Source of the DNA: Verrucomicrobiota bacterium
Lineage (GTDB): Bacteria; Verrucomicrobiota; Verrucomicrobiia; Limisphaerales; JAHEOI01
Assembly (NCBI GenBank): GCA_018610125.1
Contig: JAHEOI010000308.1
Coordinates: 1-8,527 of the forward strand
Length of the DNA stretch: 8,527 nucleotides
Direction of reading: 5' to 3'
A program made the position numbers and the translations under genes. The notes under the pieces are model-generated. The model saw only the letters and a list, made by a program, of their open reading frames with translations. It had not been told where the DNA came from and ran no database searches. Within the stretch, counting starts at the first letter, position 1. The number at the start of each line of letters is the position of its first letter. Below are positions 1 to 7,598 of this stretch, piece after piece.

Positions 1-1202
1 CCTCGCTTGCGGCCACTTTGGGAGCGGGCGGGCTCGTTGCCTACTATTTCAACCTGATTACACCGGTTTGCCTATTGGCCAATTTAGCGATCGTTCCTCT
101 AAGTGCCCTCGCACTCATGAGCACGATGGGAAGCTGGCTATCAGCCCTTTTGCTGCCAGGGGTTAATGAGCTCTTCAATCACACCGCGTGGATCGCCATG
201 CACGGGATGATTCGTGTCAGCCATTGGGCTGCCGAATTGCCCGGCGCATTCTTCTACGTCCCCTCTCCATCACTCCCCATGCTTGGCGCTTATTATCTCG
301 CCCTCATCGGCCTTATATCCGGGTTTTTCCTGCGCACATGGCTGCGAACGCTGGTCACAATAGGCTTGACAGCCGGAATAGTCTTGGTCGGAAAAGCACT
401 CCCTTCCCAGTCCGAGGATTTGAAAATGACGATCCTGCCCGTCCGAGGAGGACACTCCGTATGGATCGACGCACCGGGTGAGAAAAATGACTTCCTGATC
501 GATTGCGGCAATGAGCATGCAGTCGATGGCGTCCTGAAGCCATACTTGCGAAAGCAAGGACGGGACATTATCCCCAAATTTGTCGCCACTCATGGCGATG
601 TCCATCATATGGGCGGGGCAACGAAGCTCGAGAGCACCTTCACCATCGAAGAATTCGTAACAGGTCAAGCAACTTCCCGATCGTCTTCGTACCGTCAGTG
701 GCTGGAACGGCTCCGTAAAAGTCCCGAGCAATGGCGCCGCGTGGCAACCGGAGATAACGTCAGCGGCTGGAGTGTCCTCCATCCCTCCCGGAGATCGACC
801 TTTTCGCGTGCCGATGACAATTCTCTGGTCTTCTATCGCGAGATCCATGGAAAACGGATATTGCTGCTTTCGGACTTGGGGCAGCCCGGCCAAAATGCCT
901 TGATGTCGGAATATCCGGATCTGCGAGCCGATATCGTCATTGCCGGCTTACCACGTCAAGGAAAGCCGATTCGCCGGTTGCTCTTGGACCAATTGCAGCC
1001 GCGGCTCATCATCGTCTGCAGTTCTTTGTTCCCGGCTACCAATCGTGCCGCCGAAACCCTTCGGAAACGGCTCGGACAACGAAGAATCCCGGTCTTTTTC
1101 ACCGAAAAGACGGGTGGATTGGTCCTTGACGGCAGTCCAACCCGGTGGCGTTTGCAGAGCGGCAACGGTGTCCTCCTCGATTCATTGAAGCCGGATAGTT
1201 GA
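1..1202 (+). CDS. comEC: ComEC/Rec2-type DNA-uptake channel protein, 3' part (5' end outside window)
   Basis: The reading frame is open from base 3 to the TGA at 1200-1202, so this is the C-terminal ~400 residues of a larger protein; the TTG at 18 is not a convincing start. The first ~130 residues are a run of hydrophobic segments that include the ComEC/competence-domain style ANLAIVPL stretch, followed by two or three more membrane helices. From about base 426 a soluble metallo-beta-lactamase-fold domain follows, with LIDCGN, a THGDVHHMGG motif (588-617) and an SLVF...LLLSD segment. ComEC forms the inner-membrane channel for single-stranded DNA in natural transformation, and this C-terminal domain is proposed to be a nuclease. 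Here the motif has H where D is usual (HxDxDH), the HHGS block is replaced by LPRQGK (945-965), and no terminal His-Pro ligand is visible, so the domain may be inactive. Downstream the gene is convergent with the UreF-like gene, 72 bp away. Confidence 0.9.
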   Translation, partial: SLAATLGAGGLVAYYFNLITPVCLLANLAIVPLSALALMSTMGSWLSALLLPGVNELFNHTAWIAMHGMIRVSHWAAELPGAFFYVPSPSLPMLGAYYLALIGLISGFFLRTWLRTLVTIGLTAGIVLVGKALPSQSEDLKMTILPVRGGHSVWIDAPGEKNDFLIDCGNEHAVDGVLKPYLRKQGRDIIPKFVATHGDVHHMGGATKLESTFTIEEFVTGQATSRSSSYRQWLERLRKSPEQWRRVATGDNVSGWSVLHPSRRSTFSRADDNSLVFYREIHGKRILLLSDLGQPGQNALMSEYPDLRADIVIAGLPRQGKPIRRLLLDQLQPRLIIVCSSLFPATNRAAETLRKRLGQRRIPVFFTEKTGGLVLDGSPTRWRLQSGNGVLLDSLKPDS

Positions 1203-1274
1203 CGCATGGGCGCCCGCCGAATCCGCACGCTTCGCGACCTCTTCCCACCTGGGCGAGGAGTCGCAGCAGCAGCC

Positions 1275-1931
1275 TCAAACGCTTTTCAGCCCAGGGTCGG
1301 GGGCATCCATTACCAACGTGTCCAAGACCGACTGCAACGGCGCCATCAGCTCCACCAATAATGCCTTTTGCGGCTCAAAGGTCAGTCCAAGCGGTCCCGC
1401 GGCATTTTGGATCAGCGTGCTCAAAGTCTTGCGCGAATAATGGATAAGCCCTTGACGTAAGGGGAGGGAATAAACGTGCAGGATGATGCCATACACCAGG
1501 GTGTGTCGCCCTTGAGCCTCGCCTTTTTCGACCGCCCTCAAGTAGCGTTGAACAATCCGTTGATCATGCAGCGGGCGCAAGCGCTGGAGCTGATAGTATC
1601 CAATCCGCCGGCTTGCGTGAATGAATTCCGGATTGATCGGTTGGTGACCAAGCCACTGATCCAATTGGATCAGTTCCCGAACCCGATTCCCGGTCGCATG
1701 GCGATAGGCATGCACGATCGAGGGCAATTCGATCGGGAATAAGATCTGCGAGCGGACTTCTTCCAGGAACCGACGGAGCGACGTTATATCCCGCACCTTG
1801 TTCGAAACCGCAAAAGTCACAAAATGCGGGGTCTCTATCCCCTCGGCCGACACCAATTCCTCCATGAGCGAATGAAAATCCGCTAAAAACTCGGGCTCAT
1901 TCCCGATCGCTACTGGGTCTATTCGCAACAT
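1275..1931 (-). CDS. UreF-like urease accessory protein, orphan and divergent
   Basis: This 218-residue protein follows the UreF pattern over most of its length. It has KVRDITSLRRFL (about 45-56), an ILFPIELPSIVHAYR segment (63-77), PEFIHASRRIG (101-111), GRHTLVYG (141-148) and a C-terminal helix with LIQNAAGPLGL...PQKALL (173-192). UreF works with UreD and UreG in nickel insertion into urease as a cytoplasmic GTPase-regulating chaperone. The N-terminal UreF signature (P-x-G-x-F/Y-x-x-S-x-GLE) is not recognisable: the aligned place reads HFVTFAV (36-42). The ATG at 1931 is preceded by AAGG at a 5-nt spacing and by an in-frame TAG a few codons upstream, so the start is well fixed. No ureA-C, ureD or ureG is adjacent: the gene is divergent from uvrA and convergent with comEC, hence monocistronic. 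It could be a repurposed or decaying paralogue. The UreF assignment is from motif recall, not a search. Confidence 0.65.
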   Translation of the reverse strand: MLRIDPVAIGNEPEFLADFHSLMEELVSAEGIETPHFVTFAVSNKVRDITSLRRFLEEVRSQILFPIELPSIVHAYRHATGNRVRELIQLDQWLGHQPINPEFIHASRRIGYYQLQRLRPLHDQRIVQRYLRAVEKGEAQGRHTLVYGIILHVYSLPLRQGLIHYSRKTLSTLIQNAAGPLGLTFEPQKALLVELMAPLQSVLDTLVMDAPDPGLKSV

Positions 1932-2020
1932 AGCCGCCTTGACCGTCTACCTGATACCGCTGCCGCCACACTACCGCTTTAACACTGCCCGCTTTCGCTA
2001 TGGCTTGTCCGAGAGCCATC

Positions 2021-2087
2021 TCCCGGAGTGACATCCTCAAGCATTTCTCATCTGCAAGCAAGTTTGGCGCACCCTTTCCCGGAGTGA
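2021..2087. repeat. Two direct copies of an 11-bp motif in the divergent spacer before uvrA
   Basis: TCCCGGAGTGA occurs at 2021-2031 and again at 2077-2087, 56 bp apart, in the 168-bp spacer between the UreF-like gene and uvrA. The second copy contains the GGAG nearest to the uvrA start. The copies could be a regulator site or a small duplication; two copies alone do not decide. Confidence 0.35.
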
Positions 2088-2099
2088 TAAATATACATC

Positions 2100-4829
2100 G
2101 TGACAGAGATCGAGCGAAATCGAGACGAGTCGACCGATTGTGTGTCGATCCATGGCGCACGCGAGCACAATCTGAAGAACCTTTCGGTCGCAGTGCCTCG
2201 CAACCGATTCGTGGTCATTACCGGGGTCAGTGGTTCCGGAAAAAGCACATTGGCTTTTGACTTGTTGTTTGCCGAAGGTCAACGCCGGTTTCTGGAGTCG
2301 ATGAACACCTATGCCCGCCAATTCGTGGAACAGCTCCCACGACCGGATTTGGATTCCATTTCAGGCATCCCTCCGACCGTGAGCATCGAACAGCGGCACA
2401 GCCGCGGAGCCGGCAAAAGCACGGTCGCCACCGCGACGGAGATCCACCAATTCCTTCGCCTGCTATTCTCCAGACTCGGGACCCCTTATTGCCCCGAATG
2501 TCAGATGCCGGTTCAACCGCAAACCCGAGATCAGCTCGATCGACAACTCGAGTCCGAGCTGAAGCGCCGAGGGGACCTGCTCCTTTTGGCCCCGGTCGTG
2601 CGGAACCGAAAAGGCTTCCACTCCGACGTGGTTACATGGGCCGCTCGGCACGGTTACCAACAGGTCCGCGCCGATCGGAAGCTCTATTCGACCGACGAGC
2701 CGTTCCGGTTGGATCGCTTCCGCGAGCACGACGTCGAGATCGTCACCGGGGCATTGGAGCAATCCGCGTCATCGAGTGCGAGCACCCGGGAGAACCGGCG
2801 TCAACAAGTCGATGAGACTTTAAAAATGGGTCGAGGCACGCTTTACACCCTCGATGACCAAGGGGGTGTGTCAGTCCATTCCACAAAACGCACCTGTCCC
2901 CGTTGCGAACGCTCGCTCCCGGAGCTCGATCCCAAGAATTTCAGTTATAACTCACCGACAGGGTGGTGTCCGACGTGCCGCGGGTTCGGGGTACGTTTCC
3001 ATGTGCCGGATGTCGACCGAGGAAGCAGCGAGGATGCGGTCGAAGAGACTTGGTTTCACTGGAAAGAAGATGAGCACGAGACCTGTATCGACTGCCAGGG
3101 CACGCGCTTAAATCCGACCGCACGCTCGGTGCGGCTGATCCTCAACTCGTGCCACCCGCTTAAAGATCCCGAGAAGGCACCCACGATCAATACGTTCGCC
3201 CGCATGTCCGTTCAAGATGCCCTGGCTTACTTTAAGCAAATCAAGCCTAAGGGGAGAGAAGGCCGCATCGCCCGCGATATCCTCCCTGAGATTCGGGAAC
3301 GCCTCACGTTTCTGAACGAAGTCGGGCTTGACTACCTTGAGCTCGGACGCGCGGTCACCACGCTTTCAGGCGGTGAATCACAACGGATTCGCCTGGCCGC
3401 TCAGCTCGGATCCAACCTTAGTGGAGTCCTCTACATCCTCGATGAGCCGACGATCGGCCTGCACGCCCGAGATAACGTTCGCCTTTTAGCCGCGCTGAAC
3501 CGGTTGCGAGATCGAGGCAACTCGGTCGTCGTTGTCGAGCACGACGAGGAGACCATGCGGCAGGCGGATCATATCATCGACCTTGGTCCGGGTGCCGGTA
3601 TCCATGGGGGACAACTCGTCGCTTCGGGGTCCCTCTCGGATTTATTGGCCGATGACAACTCCGTGACCGGCCAATGCCTTCGTGTGCATCCGACGTTCCC
3701 GGAGCGAGGAGAACGGCGTCCCGTCTCTCGTTTATCCCGAAAAACGGCCGCCCGTAAGACAAATACGGTCAAGAACGCACCTGCCGAGGCATCCCATTCC
3801 ACCTTGCGACTCACAGGGGCCTCTCGGCACAACCTCAAGGATATCACAGTCGATTTCCCGTTGAGCCGGTTGATCGTCGTGACGGGTGTCAGCGGCTCGG
3901 GTAAAAGCACGCTGATTCGGGATTGCCTTTTGCCCACGGTCCACGCAGCGTTAAAGAAAGGAGGGACGGCCCCTCAATCCGGAACGGTCTCGGGGCACGA
4001 GGACTTGAAAGCGGTCTATGAAGTCGACCAATCGCCGATCGGAAGGACTCCCCGGTCGATACCAGCCACTTACGTCGGGTTCTTCGACGAAATTCGCCGC
4101 ATCTTCTCCCAGCTCCCGGAAGCCCGATTAAGGGGCTATACCCCAGGGCGGTTTTCCTTCAACAGCGCGCAGGGACGTTGTCCCTCGTGTCAAGGCGCCG
4201 GCATCATCAAAATGGAAATGAGCTTTCTGCCGCCGGCTTACGTTCCTTGCGAAACCTGCCACGGAGCCCGTTTCAACCAAGAGACGCTGGATATCGAGCT
4301 CAACGGTAAGAATATCAGCGATGTGCTCGAGATGAGTGTCAACGAAGCCCTCGACTTCTTTTCAACCTTCCCAAAGGTGCGTCATCCGCTTGAGGCGCTT
4401 GAAAGCACCGGCCTCGGATACATCAAGCTGGGTCAAAACAGCCCCACCCTCAGCGGCGGTGAAGCCCAACGACTAAAGCTCGTCACACACCTTCTCTCCG
4501 GATTGAAAGAGACGCCCGAACTCCGCCGTCGAAAGCCGATGCGGAAGCTCTTTTTGCTTGAGGAACCGACGATAGGACTCCATATGGCCGACGTGCGGCG
4601 GTTGGTGGAAGTCTGTCAAAAGCTCGTTGACGCCGGTCACACAGTGATGATCATCGAGCACAACCTCGACTTGATCGCCGAAGCCGACTGGATTATCGAC
4701 CTCGGCCCTGAAGGCGGTGAAAACGGGGGACACATCGTGGCTGAAGGCACCCCGGAAGCCATCGCGAAAAATCGGCACTCCCATACCGGGAGATTTCTCC
4801 GAAAGGTGCTCGCCGGTACGCCGGCATAA
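2100..4829 (+). CDS. uvrA: UvrA-family excinuclease ABC subunit A, variant lacking most of the insertion domain
   Basis: The cytoplasmic damage-recognition ATPase of nucleotide excision repair, which as a dimer loads UvrB on damaged DNA. Two ABC modules are visible: Walker A GVSGSGKST at residues 42-50 and 596-604, signatures LSGGESQ (422) and LSGGEAQ (784), and Walker B LDEPTIGLH (447) and LEEPTIGLH (820). Zinc-type pairs are CPRC (266) with CPTC (290), and CPSC (694) with CETC (717). The UvrB-binding region between ~131 and ~260 is present, including APVVRNRKG. Only ~36 residues separate CPTC (293) from CIDC (329), where E. coli UvrA has roughly 120, so the insertion domain is nearly absent. 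The second Walker B has E for the usual D. The GTG at 2100 is the first possible start after an in-frame TAA (2088-2090); GGAG at 2081-2084 is ~15 nt upstream, unusually far. Length is 909 residues against ~940 in E. coli. It may be a second, non-housekeeping UvrA. Confidence 0.96.
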   Translation: MTEIERNRDESTDCVSIHGAREHNLKNLSVAVPRNRFVVITGVSGSGKSTLAFDLLFAEGQRRFLESMNTYARQFVEQLPRPDLDSISGIPPTVSIEQRHSRGAGKSTVATATEIHQFLRLLFSRLGTPYCPECQMPVQPQTRDQLDRQLESELKRRGDLLLLAPVVRNRKGFHSDVVTWAARHGYQQVRADRKLYSTDEPFRLDRFREHDVEIVTGALEQSASSSASTRENRRQQVDETLKMGRGTLYTLDDQGGVSVHSTKRTCPRCERSLPELDPKNFSYNSPTGWCPTCRGFGVRFHVPDVDRGSSEDAVEETWFHWKEDEHETCIDCQGTRLNPTARSVRLILNSCHPLKDPEKAPTINTFARMSVQDALAYFKQIKPKGREGRIARDILPEIRERLTFLNEVGLDYLELGRAVTTLSGGESQRIRLAAQLGSNLSGVLYILDEPTIGLHARDNVRLLAALNRLRDRGNSVVVVEHDEETMRQADHIIDLGPGAGIHGGQLVASGSLSDLLADDNSVTGQCLRVHPTFPERGERRPVSRLSRKTAARKTNTVKNAPAEASHSTLRLTGASRHNLKDITVDFPLSRLIVVTGVSGSGKSTLIRDCLLPTVHAALKKGGTAPQSGTVSGHEDLKAVYEVDQSPIGRTPRSIPATYVGFFDEIRRIFSQLPEARLRGYTPGRFSFNSAQGRCPSCQGAGIIKMEMSFLPPAYVPCETCHGARFNQETLDIELNGKNISDVLEMSVNEALDFFSTFPKVRHPLEALESTGLGYIKLGQNSPTLSGGEAQRLKLVTHLLSGLKETPELRRRKPMRKLFLLEEPTIGLHMADVRRLVEVCQKLVDAGHTVMIIEHNLDLIAEADWIIDLGPEGGENGGHIVAEGTPEAIAKNRHSHTGRFLRKVLAGTPA
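4812..4825. terminator. Short GC stem-loop at the 3' end of uvrA (weak terminator candidate)
   Basis: GCCGG and CCGGC pair around a TACG loop, overlapping the last codons of uvrA. No T-run follows on either strand, so intrinsic termination is doubtful. It sits at the convergent junction of uvrA and the hybrid kinase, which are 56 bp apart; nothing better was seen in that gap. Confidence 0.2.
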
Positions 4830-4885
4830 TGTGATCGGCGAGCAACCACTGAGCCATGCCTTGACGGGTATGCAGCGACGCGTCG

Positions 4886-7231
4886 TTACTCTCCTGCTCC
4901 CGCACTTCCGAGCCGATTCTGGATAACCTGAGTCAGCTCATCCGGGGGGTAAGGCTTCTGGAGAAAATTCACCCCTTCTTTCAGCGTCAGGTTTTTCCCC
5001 TCGAACACTTCCCGACTGTACCCGGTTGTGTAAACGACCTTCAAATCCGGCTTCTCGTGTAACAGCTCATTGGCAAGCTGCTCTCCTTTTACCTTGCCAG
5101 GCATAACCAAATCCGTGACCACGAGATCGATCGGCGGCGTCGCTTTTTTCCAAACCTCCATCGCGCTTTCCCCCGAGTGGGCGCAAAACACCCGGTAACC
5201 TTGTTCCGTGAGGACCTCGGACACCAATTCCCGTAACGAATCTTCGTCTTCGACAACCAGCACTGTCCCCTCTCCCTTGTCACGTGTGGCTTGGCTACTT
5301 TCCACCCCACGATTGAGCTCTTGTCGCGGCGCGGCCGCAAAATAGATCGTAAAGCGCGTCAGCCGGCCGGGATCACTTTCAACCTGGATTCGGCCATTGT
5401 GCTGCCGGACTATCCCATAAACCGTCGCGAGGCCCAAACCGGTCCCTTTACCAACTTCCTTGGTCGTAAAAAACGGCTCAAATAAATGCGGTAAATCATT
5501 CGGAGGAATGCCTTTGCCCGTATCGCTAACCTGCAAACACGCATGCCAACCCGGGCTCAGCTCAGGCATCTGCTGGGCATCGTCTTCACTGAGACTCACC
5601 GATTTGGTTTCGATGCCAAGCTCGCCGCCGTTCGGCATGGCGTCCCCGGCATTGACGGCAAGATTCAAAATCACCTGCTCGATCATACCCGGATCGGCAT
5701 AGATCAACGGCACATTCGTGCCGCAATCCAATTTGAGTCCCACGTCTTCGTCCAACACATGACGAAGCATTTCACTCATTCCATTAATCACCTCATGCAA
5801 ATCAATAACCGCCGGCTGTATCTGCTTCCGCCGACTGAACGTCAACAACTGGCGGGTCAAACTGGACGCCCGTTCCGAAGCCTCCGAGATCGCCCGAACC
5901 GATTTTTGGGCGCCTTCGTTGGCTCCGACCTTGTTGCGCAAAAGCGTCACATGGCCTTGTATGATAGTGAGTAGATTGTTGAAATCATGGGCGACACCGC
6001 CTGCCAACTGACCGACCGATTCCATTTTTTGCGACTGGCGAAGCTGCTCCTCGAGCGCCTGCTTTTCAGTCACGTCGCTGACCGAGGTCAATCGGACCCA
6101 TTTGCCTTGGAAGTCGATGCGGTTGGAGTAAACCTCGACGTAAATCAGCGAGCCGTTTTTTTTGAGATGACGCCAGGTACCGGAAATGGAATCACTCGCG
6201 TCCCGATTCTCAAGCGTATCAATCAGCTTGGGGACATCCTCTTCCGGGCGGATGTCCTTGATCGTCATTCTTAGAAACTCCTCGCGGGTATAACCGTAAT
6301 GCTGGATGGCCGCCTCGTTGACCCAGAGGAATTGCAGCGATGCCTCATCATAAAGAAATAACGGATTCGGATTGCGCTCGAACAGGAAGCGATACCGTTC
6401 TTCCGAAAGGCTCAATTCCTCCTCGACACGCTTGCGCTGCGTGATATCGACTGAAATGCCGAGGATCCCTTCAAGCTCGCCATCCGAAGAGATAAGGGGG
6501 CGCTTCACGGTCTGGAACCACCGCACTTCCCCGGACTGATTGCTCGTCCGCTCTTCAGGGACAACCTTCTCCTTGCCCGTGGTCATCACCTCGTGGTCAT
6601 CAGCAAGGAATTTCCGCACCTCGTCCGGATTTGGATTCACCTCGGCGTCGGTCTTACCGATCATCTCGTTCGGACTAAGCCCATTGAATGCGGCATTCGC
6701 CTCATTGACCAAAATGAACCGTCCTTCTTTATCCTTGACAAAAATGGGATTGGGATCGGTATCGATGACATTCCGGTAAAATTGCTCTTGCCGAGCCAAC
6801 GCCTTTTGAGCCAAAACCCGATCGGTCACATCCCAGAAGATCCCCTGAATTCCCTCAACCTCATTCCGGCTGTTGAAGATCGGAACCTTGGTCACCTGCA
6901 CATACTGCTCCTCGCCGCTCGGGGACGAATGGGTCTCAACAGTTTGCAACGATCGCTGTTTTTGCATCACAGACTTGTCGTCCGCTCGGTATTTTTCAGC
7001 CAAGGACCGGGGGAAGAAGTCGTAATCGGTCTTACCAAGGATCGCCTCCGGGGCTTGGCGCAGTTGGTCGCTGAAGGTGCGATTCACATACGTGAAGCAT
7101 CCGTTGCTATCTTTGCGAAAGACGCTTTGCGGCAGCAAGTCGACAAGCGAACGATAAAATGACGTCGAACGACCCATCTCCCTTTGGTCTCCGCTGTCGT
7201 CATTGCTATCCCCTGGAAACGCTTCATTCAT
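4886..7231 (-). CDS. Soluble hybrid sensor histidine kinase: PAS-PAS-PAS-HisKA-HATPase-REC
   Basis: A signal-transducing kinase with an attached receiver. Numbering from the ATG at 7231, PAS domains lie at about 25-138, 150-266 and 278-390. The HisKA box LAGGVAHDFNN has phospho-acceptor H415. The HATPase_c shows an N box (NLAVNAGDAM, N527), DTGKGI (570-575), FEPFFTTK and GTGLGLATVYG (from 596). The receiver (~655-775) has the EDED acidic pocket, acceptor D707 in VVTDLVMPG, TTGY and K759. No membrane segment or signal peptide is visible, so it should be cytoplasmic and sense an internal cue, perhaps a redox, gas or small ligand via PAS; no heme or flavin residue pattern was recognised. PAS1 and PAS2 resemble each other (NEVEGIQGIFWDVTDR and GELEGILGISVDITQR), suggesting duplication. 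Phosphate must pass on to an HPt or other partner not encoded here. A TTG at 7237 is an alternative start two codons upstream; no strong Shine-Dalgarno precedes either. Confidence 0.95.
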   Translation of the reverse strand: MNEAFPGDSNDDSGDQREMGRSTSFYRSLVDLLPQSVFRKDSNGCFTYVNRTFSDQLRQAPEAILGKTDYDFFPRSLAEKYRADDKSVMQKQRSLQTVETHSSPSGEEQYVQVTKVPIFNSRNEVEGIQGIFWDVTDRVLAQKALARQEQFYRNVIDTDPNPIFVKDKEGRFILVNEANAAFNGLSPNEMIGKTDAEVNPNPDEVRKFLADDHEVMTTGKEKVVPEERTSNQSGEVRWFQTVKRPLISSDGELEGILGISVDITQRKRVEEELSLSEERYRFLFERNPNPLFLYDEASLQFLWVNEAAIQHYGYTREEFLRMTIKDIRPEEDVPKLIDTLENRDASDSISGTWRHLKKNGSLIYVEVYSNRIDFQGKWVRLTSVSDVTEKQALEEQLRQSQKMESVGQLAGGVAHDFNNLLTIIQGHVTLLRNKVGANEGAQKSVRAISEASERASSLTRQLLTFSRRKQIQPAVIDLHEVINGMSEMLRHVLDEDVGLKLDCGTNVPLIYADPGMIEQVILNLAVNAGDAMPNGGELGIETKSVSLSEDDAQQMPELSPGWHACLQVSDTGKGIPPNDLPHLFEPFFTTKEVGKGTGLGLATVYGIVRQHNGRIQVESDPGRLTRFTIYFAAAPRQELNRGVESSQATRDKGEGTVLVVEDEDSLRELVSEVLTEQGYRVFCAHSGESAMEVWKKATPPIDLVVTDLVMPGKVKGEQLANELLHEKPDLKVVYTTGYSREVFEGKNLTLKEGVNFLQKPYPPDELTQVIQNRLGSAGAGE

Positions 7232-7370
7232 TGTCAATTTCTGTGGATTTTCATCTCTCGTGTCTCCAACCTGCGGTAATTCCCTGTCATTGAACTTTGA
7301 GGGGCTTCTCGGAGGCGCACGACATAGCTTCTCATTTTATTGGCTCAAAAGCGCTTGATCAAAGAAAAAA

Positions 7371-7408
7371 GCCTTGATCTTCCCGGCCTGAGGTTTTAGG
7401 AACAAGGC
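7371..7408. promoter_or_regulatory. Hairpin: SD-masking on + and terminator-like on -
   Basis: GCCTTG (7371-7376) pairs with CAAGGC (7403-7408), and TTCC (7380-7383) with GGAA (7399-7402), giving a 10-bp stem with a 3-nt bulge and a 15-nt loop. Preceding it on + is A6 (7365-7370), so on the minus strand the stem is followed by TTTTTTC, the shape of a Rho-independent terminator. On + the 3' arm contains AAGG, the only Shine-Dalgarno candidate for the small ORF at 7417. The rest of the region between the kinase start and this hairpin (7232-7370) presumably holds the kinase promoter, but I see no convincing -35/-10 pair. Confidence 0.4.
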
Positions 7409-7416
7409 AATTATTT

Positions 7417-7518
7417 ATGATCGGCATTGTTGAAATATTCATCGTAATCGGTTGTATCGGACTCACTCTTGGAATGCTCAAGCTCTTCAGGGCCTTTCTC
7501 GAGGATTCCGAGGCATGA
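7417..7518 (+). CDS. Candidate 33-residue single-helix membrane protein
   Basis: An ATG-to-TGA frame encodes 33 residues: a hydrophobic helix of about 20 residues (IGIVEIFIVIGCIGLTLGML) followed by KLFRAF and an acidic end (LEDSEA). The basic cluster right after the helix and the acidic C-terminus give the look of a true small bitopic protein. AAGG at 7404-7407 sits 9 nt before the ATG and is a possible Shine-Dalgarno. The antisense frame (67 codons, 7411-7614, minus) is hydrophilic, as expected for the complement of a hydrophobic coding stretch, and is judged a shadow. No family recognised. The next gene, 122 bp downstream on the same strand, also begins with a membrane anchor, so the two may be co-transcribed. 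Confidence 0.42.
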   Translation: MIGIVEIFIVIGCIGLTLGMLKLFRAFLEDSEA

Positions 7519-7583
7519 TGGCGCAAAAATTGCCTTGCCAGCGGTTGGGCCGTTGTGGGATATTACGGTTCTGACACCGGCTG

Positions 7584-7598
7584 ACCGTCGAAGACGGT
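7584..7598. other. Small perfect stem-loop upstream of the TM-anchored protein gene
   Basis: ACCGTC and GACGGT form a 6-bp stem with a GAA triloop in the 122-bp gap between the small ORF and the gene at 7641. No T-run follows, so it is not an obvious terminator; it may be an RNA-processing or stability element, or chance. The rest of the gap (7519-7640) shows nothing further except the ribosome binding site. Confidence 0.25.

Noticed and set aside
270..893. Long minus-strand frame (207 codons) inside comEC
   Set aside because: Antisense to a well-supported gene, with no recognisable domain; it follows from the codon usage of the + gene.
1238..1258. CCTC..CCC/GGG.GAGG imperfect hairpin between comEC and the UreF-like gene
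   Set aside because: Interrupted short stem without T-run; too weak to call a terminator.
1816..1850. Possible frameshift in the UreF-like gene that would restore an A-F-...-G-F-E stretch in another frame
   Set aside because: The alternative frame reads AFCDFCGFEQ, only superficially like the UreF signature, and the frame used continues without interruption into conserved UreF-type sequence.
1897..2160. Minus-strand frame of 87 codons overlapping the divergent spacer and the start of uvrA
   Set aside because: It overlaps both flanking genes' starts, has no Shine-Dalgarno and no recognisable domain; its end reads through the UreF-like start in another frame.
4876..4885. Perfect 10-bp palindrome CGACGCGTCG at the kinase 3' end
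   Set aside because: No loop and no T-run; a GC-rich palindrome of this size is expected by chance.
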